A stretch of 8,316 bases of DNA, from NCBI GenBank assembly GCA_023395395.1, contig JAEWZH010000010.1, positions 1 to 8,316 on the forward strand, written 5' to 3'. The stretch is from Bacteroidota bacterium (GTDB lineage: Bacteria; Bacteroidota; Bacteroidia; Bacteroidales; Porphyromonadaceae). Shown here piece by piece: positions 1 through 4,573 of the stretch. Numbering within the stretch: the stretch's first letter is position 1; each line of letters opens with the position of its first letter. A program made the position numbers and the translations under genes. A model generated the notes under the pieces. It worked only from the letters and a program-made list of their open reading frames with translations, did no database searches and was not told where the DNA came from.

Positions 1-1
1 C

Positions 2-370
2 TCCAATACGCTTTCGGCTAATAACTGCACCGACCTTGTAAAGGAGAGTATAGAGCAATATGGATGCCCCGAGATCATCAACTCAGACCAAGGCGTACAG
101 TATACGAGCAAGAAGTGGGTAGAGCTACTAGAGGAAAAGGGAATAAGGATAAGTATGTATGGGAAAGGTCGTTGCAGAGACAATATTTGGATAGAGTGCT
201 TTTGGAGAAGCATCAAGCAAGAGTATATCTATCTTAATCCGGCCGATACAGTCTTAGAACTACGGCAGGGGATAGGGAAGTGGATAAAGTTCTATAACTT
301 TGAGGGACCTCACCAAAGTATCACCAAGCTACTCCCAGCTATAGAGTATGGAATAGTAGTAGCTGCATAA
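2..370 (+). CDS. IS3-family transposase, C-terminal part of the DDE integrase core (5' end outside window)
   Basis: The frame is open from the left edge of the window, so this is the end of a longer protein; an internal ATG at 155 is not the true start. The rve-type catalytic core of IS3-family transposases is visible: the second catalytic Asp lies in NSDQGVQYTS, and the catalytic Glu in DNIWIECFWRSIKQE. Exactly 35 residues separate them, the D(35)E spacing typical of IS3. The motif FYNFEGPHQSI near the C-terminus matches the usual FYN..RPHQ.L block. The first catalytic Asp and the upstream OrfA lie outside the window. The protein acts on the ends of its own element in cut-and-paste or copy-out transposition. 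The C-terminus looks complete, so nothing here shows inactivation. Family call is firm; the exact IS is not identified. Confidence 0.93.
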   Translation, partial: SNTLSANNCTDLVKESIEQYGCPEIINSDQGVQYTSKKWVELLEEKGIRISMYGKGRCRDNIWIECFWRSIKQEYIYLNPADTVLELRQGIGKWIKFYNFEGPHQSITKLLPAIEYGIVVAA

Positions 371-444
371 CAATAACCAATAACGATGTAAAGAGAAAGA
401 AAATGAGTACGTTTGTAATAGTGGAAAGAAAAAACACTAGCCCG

Positions 445-471
445 TTGTCGAAAAATGGGGAGTACTATACA
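445..471. repeat. candidate right terminal inverted repeat of the IS3-family element
   Basis: About 75 bp after the transposase stop lies a segment with a TTGTC block, a short A-run, TGGGG and a tip ending in ACA. From memory this resembles right ends of IS150-like members of the IS3 family, which end in CA. The left end is outside the window, so the repeat cannot be paired, and no target duplication can be checked. If correct, sequence from about 472 onward is the native DNA upstream of the next gene. Confidence 0.38.
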
Positions 472-631
472 AATGTCGTATTCAGCCAATATGCAATGGA
501 GGCTGCAGTCAAAAAGCACTTCATTATGCCCATAAGGACTATTGTATACATGATTATAATGAAAGCAAGAAAGATAAAGTTATACTTGATAAGTTCTACT
601 CATTACTTCAAAAGAAAGTGAAATCATTTAT

Positions 632-3016
632 ATGACAAAGCTGGATTTACTTTACTCAAAAATGGAACGTAAAAAACAAAGCGTATCACTTGTAAAGTCT
701 GTGAGAGGTCTTTGGATACTCTTATTGGCGGGGATAACTATGGGGGTCGGTCCAAGTGCCTTTGCTCAATTCCAAATCACTGGACGACTACTCTTTGGCT
801 CCGACTCTACTTCTGTCGCTGGTGCGTCGGTCTCCCTCTATGAGGGTGATCGATTGGCAGAGGGGACGATAAGCAAGGAAGACGGAAAATTTGTGCTCCA
901 TCGGGGTACTCGCCAATCGACACAAGTAAGCATCAGTATGCTTGGTTGTGCACCTATGGTGATTTCGATAAAAGGTGCTAGTAAATCACTAGACTTGGGC
1001 AACCTATATCTAGACGACACACATCAATTAGACGAAATCGTCGTAACCGCCCAAAGGGAGAATGTACAGAGGATATTAGTTTTCCCAAAAAAACATGAGC
1101 TTGTCGCTAGTCCCGATGTGCTGAGCTTGCTTAGGAATATGGGTCTTAGAGGACTAAGCATTAGTCCAATGTCACAGACGGCATTGGTGTATGGCAAGGC
1201 GGTACAGTGGCAAGTGAATGGTGTCCCAAAGTCGCGTGAGGAAATCTTGAATATTATCCCAGAGAAGATTTTGCGTATTGAGTACTCCGATATGCCAGGT
1301 GCGAGGTATCTAGACAAAGGGATCGGTGGAGTGGTCAATATCGTACTAAAGGAGCAGAATGATGGAGGCTCCTTCAGGGTATCTGCTCAGCCAGCACTGA
1401 CGACGGGTTATTTCAATGGCAATACAGGCTTTAGCTACAATATCGGCAAGCATGCCCTCACACTGGACTACAACCTTTCGTATAGAAATTATAAGAGTAG
1501 GCTGGTAGAGCTCGATGAGCGCTTTATCGGCAAAGGAGAGGAAGTGCATAGGGTGAAGATGCCAGTGGCTAGCCCATTTGGCTATAGCGACCACAACCTC
1601 AGTCTCTCTTATCTGTATCAGATGACCCCCAACAGACAGTTTTCGGCCACTTTTAGCGGGAAGCTTTTGGACACTCACTCCATAGAGCAATCCCATGTAA
1701 TAGAGACCCATAAGGCAGATTACTTTAGGACCGATTACTCTAAGGGTAGGTCTGTGGCTCCAACGCTCGACCTATACTTCTCCAATCAGTTTGATAATGG
1801 TGGTAAGCTCGAACTCAATGTCGTGGGGACCTATAGGCAGGGCAAATATGAGTCTAGTGTCTCTGACAAGATGGGTGGAGCAGTGAAGCAAGAATATACC
1901 AATCCAGTAGAGAGCCATCGTAAAGCTCTGATTAGCGAGGTGTATTATACTCAGCAGTTTAGACCCTCTCTAGTCTTCACTACGGGTGTGCAAAACCATC
2001 TTGGACACTCGGAGAATACCTACTTCTCGCCAAGCAAATTTACAGATGTCTTGAGCGAAAATAATAATTATCTGTATGCTCAATTGTCGGGCTCAGCAAA
2101 TAAGTTTCAGTACTCTGTGGGTACAGGGGTAAAAGCGTATTGGGTCAAAAGCTCTACCAACCAGAAGAGCTATTACAAAAATCTGAGTACCTTGACCCTG
2201 ATGTACTCCTTGAGCAATAAAGCACACCTCCGCTTGGCAAGCTCCTATATGCCTAGTTTGCCTAGTTTGAGCCAGCTCTCAGAGGTGTCTCAGCGCTACG
2301 ATGACTATTTAGTACATAGCGGTAACCCACAGCTCTCCGCTGCCCAGTATGTATATAATAGACTGGGGCTATACTACTCCTCAGAGCATTTTGCACACGA
2401 CCTAGAGGCGACTTACTACCGAATTTGGGATCCTATTCTTTATGATGTCTCCTATAATAGAGAAAAGAACTATTTCCTTTCACACGCAGTTAATGGCAAG
2501 TATAGCCAGGTGCTAGGGCTGAGCTGGAACTTAAAGATGAAGAACCTCTGGGATTTCCTGACCATTTATAGTACGGTGGGATATGATTTCCAAAACTCCG
2601 ATACAGGAGTAGATAAGTTTAGCCTCAATTCGCTCTACTGGGACATCTCTGCAATGCTACAATACAAGGAATGGTCGCTTGCCTATTACTATATCCAGCC
2701 GAAGAGATCGCTGTATAATAACGTCGTCTCAAGGGGTGAAAACTCATCCCAATTGACTTTGATATGGAAGCGTAATAGGCTCACCCTATATGCAGCCCTC
2801 CACTTCCCATTTACTAAGAACGGTGCAACCTACGAGTCGGAGCTCCTCTCAAGGGTCAATCCCAAGACAAGCTACGTGAGCATCTTGGATAATCGTAATA
2901 TGTTTTCACTAGGCCTCTCCTGGAATATAAGCTTTGGGAAGCGACTAAAGACCAGCCAAAGAGGTCTCTACAACACCGACTCCGACAATAGCATGGTCTC
3001 TACCTCTAGTAGGTAA
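632..3016 (+). CDS. TonB-dependent-receptor-like outer-membrane beta-barrel protein with CarboxypepD-regulatory-like domain
   Basis: A 794-residue secreted barrel protein. Residues 12-45 form a basic n-region and hydrophobic core ending GPSAFA, with predicted cleavage before Gln46. Residues 47-130 are a carboxypeptidase-regulatory-like beta sandwich (ITGRLLFG, AGASVSLY, SKEDGKFVL, LGNLYL). LDEIVVTAQRE (133-143) is the usual linker to the plug, and 160-240 is a plug-like domain ending GIGGVVNIVLKE. The rest is rich in alternating aromatic strands, with the typical receptor motif PSLPSLSQLSE. The last strand (FSLGLSWNISFGK) is followed by a short polar tail containing NTDSDNSM, a tail style seen in Bacteroidota barrels of the OMP_b-brl_3 kind. 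The substrate is unknown; a C39 peptidase gene lies 69 bp downstream, which suggests a role with an exported peptide. An ATG at 662 would give a tidier signal peptide and is an alternative start. No frameshift is seen. Confidence 0.88.
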   Translation: MTKLDLLYSKMERKKQSVSLVKSVRGLWILLLAGITMGVGPSAFAQFQITGRLLFGSDSTSVAGASVSLYEGDRLAEGTISKEDGKFVLHRGTRQSTQVSISMLGCAPMVISIKGASKSLDLGNLYLDDTHQLDEIVVTAQRENVQRILVFPKKHELVASPDVLSLLRNMGLRGLSISPMSQTALVYGKAVQWQVNGVPKSREEILNIIPEKILRIEYSDMPGARYLDKGIGGVVNIVLKEQNDGGSFRVSAQPALTTGYFNGNTGFSYNIGKHALTLDYNLSYRNYKSRLVELDERFIGKGEEVHRVKMPVASPFGYSDHNLSLSYLYQMTPNRQFSATFSGKLLDTHSIEQSHVIETHKADYFRTDYSKGRSVAPTLDLYFSNQFDNGGKLELNVVGTYRQGKYESSVSDKMGGAVKQEYTNPVESHRKALISEVYYTQQFRPSLVFTTGVQNHLGHSENTYFSPSKFTDVLSENNNYLYAQLSGSANKFQYSVGTGVKAYWVKSSTNQKSYYKNLSTLTLMYSLSNKAHLRLASSYMPSLPSLSQLSEVSQRYDDYLVHSGNPQLSAAQYVYNRLGLYYSSEHFAHDLEATYYRIWDPILYDVSYNREKNYFLSHAVNGKYSQVLGLSWNLKMKNLWDFLTIYSTVGYDFQNSDTGVDKFSLNSLYWDISAMLQYKEWSLAYYYIQPKRSLYNNVVSRGENSSQLTLIWKRNRLTLYAALHFPFTKNGATYESELLSRVNPKTSYVSILDNRNMFSLGLSWNISFGKRLKTSQRGLYNTDSDNSMVSTSSR

Positions 3017-3017
3017 G

Positions 3018-3032
3018 TATTAATCATTAATA
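3018..3032. repeat. short AT-rich palindrome in the gap between receptor-like gene and C39 gene
   Basis: TATTAAT and ATTAATA form a perfect 7-bp inverted repeat around a single C, beginning directly after the stop codon at 3016. The one-base centre makes an RNA hairpin unlikely at full length, and no T-run follows, so it is not a convincing terminator. It could be a protein-binding palindrome or chance in AT-rich DNA. Confidence 0.3.
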
Positions 3033-3085
3033 ATTGCAATGGAGATGAAACAGAAAAATCTCTCTTAAAATTACAGGCGCAGGTG

Positions 3086-3493
3086 ATGCAAGAGATAGAA
3101 TATATCAAACAGAAGGATGCGATGGATTGCGGTCCTGCGTGCTTGGCTATGGTGGTCAAGCACTATGGTCGTAATCCCAACTTAGAGCAAATCCGTGAGG
3201 ACTGTGCTCTAGGTAAAGAGGGGGTTTCTTTGCTCGGTATTAGTAAAGCAGCGGAAAAGAGAGAATTGCATTCACTAGGGGGTTGTATTACTTTTGATTC
3301 GCTTGTGAGTGAAGCATCGCTTCCGTGCATCGCTCATTGGAATCAAAATCATTTCGTTGTTGTTTACAAGGTTAAGAAGCTTTGTAAGGGTAATTATAAG
3401 GTTTATGTAGCAGACCCAGGGAAAGGGTTATTAACCTATGCCAAAGAGGAGTTTTGCGAGCATTGGGTCAGCACTAAGATAATGGTAAAGTAG
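3086..3493 (+). CDS. C39-family (double-glycine) peptidase domain, remnant of a peptidase-containing ABC exporter
   Basis: This ORF encodes a complete C39 bacteriocin-processing peptidase domain, the module that cuts leader peptides after GG/GA/GS and normally forms the N-terminus of an ABC exporter of about 700 residues. Numbering from this ATG, the oxyanion-hole Gln is at 9, the catalytic Cys at 15 in MDCGPACLAM, the His at 89 in QNHFVVVY, and the Asp at 110 in VADPGKG, so the triad is intact. The protein stops after 135 residues, just where the membrane domain should begin. The last residues (about MVK) are probably out-of-frame reading past a deletion, because a nucleotide-binding-domain fossil follows in another frame. 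A GTG directly before the ATG (3083) is an equally possible start. It may be a non-functional fragment, although a soluble C39 protease could in principle still fold and act. Its first half is nearly duplicated at 8157-8316. Confidence 0.85.
   Translation: MQEIEYIKQKDAMDCGPACLAMVVKHYGRNPNLEQIREDCALGKEGVSLLGISKAAEKRELHSLGGCITFDSLVSEASLPCIAHWNQNHFVVVYKVKKLCKGNYKVYVADPGKGLLTYAKEEFCEHWVSTKIMVK
3104..3263 (+). repeat. direct repeat, copy 1 of the duplicated C39 segment
   Basis: This 160-bp segment aligns without gaps to 8157-8316 at an offset of 5053. There are 18 base differences by hand count, and none of them falls within 3137-3216. The second copy is truncated only by the window edge, so the true repeat may be longer. 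Confidence 0.9.
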
Positions 3494-3606
3494 CAGCCAT
3501 TGTGAGAGCCAATGGAAGTAGAAAGACCACATTGATTAAGCTTGTGCCCCATCATCGTGCAATCTATGCTATGAAGGCGCCCGATAATCAGGTTCACTCC
3601 GACTAG
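3478..3606 (+). pseudogene. fossil of ABC-transporter nucleotide-binding domain (degenerate Walker A)
   Basis: In the frame starting at 3481, which differs from the C39 frame, the translation NGKVAAIVRANGSRKTTLIK matches the start of an exporter nucleotide-binding domain (consensus GKVtAIVGaSGSGKTTLlKL). Two P-loop glycines have become Arg, each through a GGA-to-AGA change, which would destroy ATP binding. After KL the resemblance fades, and the frame closes at a TAG at 3604-3606. No ABC signature (LSGGQ) or Walker B was found downstream. The simplest reading is an internal deletion that removed the whole membrane domain and left the peptidase end and the P-loop adjacent, followed by point decay. 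The junction is somewhere around 3470-3487. Confidence 0.75.
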
Positions 3607-3790
3607 TCGAGTAAACATATAGCTATCGGGGCTATGCTGAGTTCGGGAGCGCCGCTCAATCTTGGTGGAACAGCGTTGGGCGTATCCACAGCCCTAGGTT
3701 TGAAGAAAGAGATCTGTAAGATAAGGGCTATCAATACGACACCCGCTAACCCAAGACCAACACACAGTTGTCATTGTTATTCGACTCCGT
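3607..3790. other. unrecognised, probably degenerate segment downstream of the ABC fossil
   Basis: This GC-richer stretch contains no credible gene. On the + strand, a frame from 3607 stays open for about 60 codons (IAIGAMLSSGAPLNLGG and onward). On the minus strand, a frame of about 55 codons reads as one membrane-helix-like run (VGLGLAGVVLIALILQISFF) followed by a Pro-rich tail. Neither has a good start codon or a recognised family. One of them may be the remnant of another gene joined here when the exporter decayed. Confidence 0.4.
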
Positions 3791-4068
3791 AATTCTTTGT
3801 GATTAAAATAGTTATTCACTATCGAACAGAAATATATAAGCAACAATTCTACTCCTAAAGACGTAGGGAAATCACGGAAAATGGAGGGATGAAAAAGAAA
3901 AATCGATGAAAGTTATCAAAAAAATTGGCCGTTTCGAGTTTTATCTGTAAAATTGCGATGAGAAAAATAAAAGTCAATTGGTTTGTATTTATTCTATTAG
4001 AATGGAAAGAAAAGAAATAAAAAAGAGAGAAGCAATACTCAGAGAAAGTTTTAAGCTCTTTCTGTCAA

Positions 4069-4087
4069 TTATCTGATTTACAGATAA
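4069..4087. repeat. perfect 7-bp inverted repeat TTATCTG-ATTTA-CAGATAA
   Basis: The arms TTATCTG and CAGATAA match exactly around a 5-base spacer. The right half, read on the minus strand, is TTATCTGTAAA, and the same 11-mer occurs on the + strand at 3941-3951. One full palindrome plus one displaced half-site, 150-300 bp upstream of a gene start, is the arrangement expected of a dimeric regulator's operator, but a chance match in AT-rich DNA is not excluded. A weaker hairpin (AGAAAG/CTTTCT, 4043-4063) lies just upstream. Confidence 0.35.
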
Positions 4088-4159
4088 ATATTAACTATAT
4101 TTTACTTGGGCTGAAATGAACTGTTGTCGGCTTTTTTCAATAAAATTTATATATATTCT

Positions 4160-4167
4160 TATTCTTG
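4160..4167 (+). promoter_or_regulatory. weak candidate Bacteroidota -7 promoter box
   Basis: TATTCTTG differs at one position from the Bacteroidota primary-sigma -7 consensus TAnnTTTG. A T-run at about 4132-4137 lies near where the -33 TTTG would be but does not match it well. It would give a leader of roughly 65 nt for the precursor gene, containing the 4177-4203 hairpin. The call rests on consensus alone. Confidence 0.22.
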
Positions 4168-4176
4168 GCTAATATG

Positions 4177-4203
4177 GCGTTGCGCTATTTCTAGCTCAAA
4201 CGC
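4177..4203 (+). promoter_or_regulatory. imperfect stem-loop in the 5' leader of the precursor gene
   Basis: GCGTTGCGCT and AGCTCAAACGC pair as two 5-bp blocks and three further pairs around a 6-base loop (ATTTCT), with one bulged A and one mismatch. It ends 34 bases before the GTG start. No T-run follows, so a plain terminator is unlikely; a leader structure that affects stability or translation is possible. The functional reading is an inference. Confidence 0.35.
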
Positions 4204-4237
4204 TAAATATTTATAGTAATTATTTAATTACCTAGTT

Positions 4238-4459
4238 GTGACAAAGTATAACGAAAGAGACGAACTCTCAAAAGAGGAAATGAGGAGTATCAAGGGTGCT
4301 TCTTCAGAAAAAAAAGCAATGTGGAGATGCTATACCAAAGATGGACAATGGGATGGTGTTTACAGAAATGAAGCATCAAAGACCGAAGCTGAGGCTAGAG
4401 GAATGCGATGTGAATTAGAGATGGTTGAGATCAGAAAAAAAGAAGAGACTATTTGCTAA
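4238..4459 (+). CDS. double-glycine-type precursor peptide (Bacteroidales natural-product/bacteriocin-like precursor)
   Basis: A 73-residue protein starting at GTG; a stop at 4217-4219 and no other start codon before it fix this choice. The N-terminus, with LSKEEMRSIKGA at residues 10-21, fits the double-glycine leader consensus LSxxELxxIxGG: Leu at -12, Ser at -11, Glu at -8, Met at -7, Ile at -4, Gly at -2 and Ala at -1. A C39 exporter would be expected to cut after Ala21, releasing a 52-residue peptide from Ser22 to Cys73. That peptide is highly charged, has Cys at 31, 58 and 73 (the last residue), and carries a WRCYTKDGQWDGVYRNEA block; it has no transmembrane helix. Leaders of this kind are known in Bacteroidales next to C39 exporters, and a C39 exporter gene lies four genes along. 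No radical SAM or cyclodehydratase modification gene is in the window. The role of the mature peptide (toxin, signal or other) is unknown. Confidence 0.82.
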   Translation: MTKYNERDELSKEEMRSIKGASSEKKAMWRCYTKDGQWDGVYRNEASKTEAEARGMRCELEMVEIRKKEETIC

Positions 4460-4468
4460 GGATTATTT

Positions 4469-4520
4469 AGGCTTGCGTGGTAAATAAAATGTTTTATTTG
4501 TTGTGCAAGCCTTTATTCTT
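4469..4520 (+). terminator. long stem-loop with T-rich tail between precursor and receptor genes (terminator or attenuator)
   Basis: AGGCTTGC (4469-4476) pairs perfectly with GCAAGCCT (4505-4512), and AAATAAAA (4482-4489) with TTTTATTT (4492-4499). The five bases between these blocks (GTGGT opposite GTTGT) can pair entirely as G-U wobbles. The result is one uninterrupted stem of about 20 pairs in + strand RNA, followed by TTTATTCTT. The wobble block would be five A-C mismatches in minus-strand RNA, so the fold belongs to the + transcript. It begins 9 bases after the precursor stop. It probably ends most transcripts after the short gene, or protects their 3' end, while some continue into the receptor gene. 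Confidence 0.75.
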
Positions 4521-4573
4521 ATATCTTGAATGGTAGAAGAATTCTGAACTATACGCTTCTGAATAATAAGAGA

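Larger units (their letters stand above)
3791..4237. other. AT-rich intergenic/leader region upstream of the precursor peptide gene
   Basis: About 450 bp, clearly more AT-rich than the flanking genes and full of stops in all frames. It holds two tiny ATG ORFs (3906-3950, 14 codons; 3958-4020, 20 codons), an inverted repeat at 4069-4087, a copy of part of that repeat at 3941-3951, a possible -7 box at 4160-4167 and a hairpin at 4177-4203. The transcription start of the precursor operon probably lies here. No tRNA or other structured RNA family was recognised. Confidence 0.55.

Noticed and set aside
581..588. TATACTTG as a -7 promoter box for the first barrel gene
   Set aside because: No TTTG-like -33 element at a suitable distance upstream; not enough to call.
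403..621. 72-codon + strand ORF after the transposase
   Set aside because: It spans the probable IS end, has no recognisable domain, and its second half is low-complexity Lys/Ile-rich; it looks like a chance open frame.
1024..1711. Minus-strand ORFs of 104 and 121 codons opposite the first barrel gene
   Set aside because: Antisense shadows; the + strand reading has clear domains and the minus readings have none.
2249..2268. Short tandem repeat (GCCTAGTTT twice)
   Set aside because: Encodes the PSLPSLSQLSE motif common in this receptor class; only two copies, so coding explains it.
3436..3618. 60-codon minus-strand ORF
   Set aside because: It lies across the C39 end and the ABC fossil, both of which are explained on the + strand; no family resemblance.
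4526..4573. TTG start extending the second barrel protein by 16 residues
   Set aside because: It would begin a few bases after the terminator tail and put extra residues in front of an already complete signal peptide; the ATG at 4574 is better.
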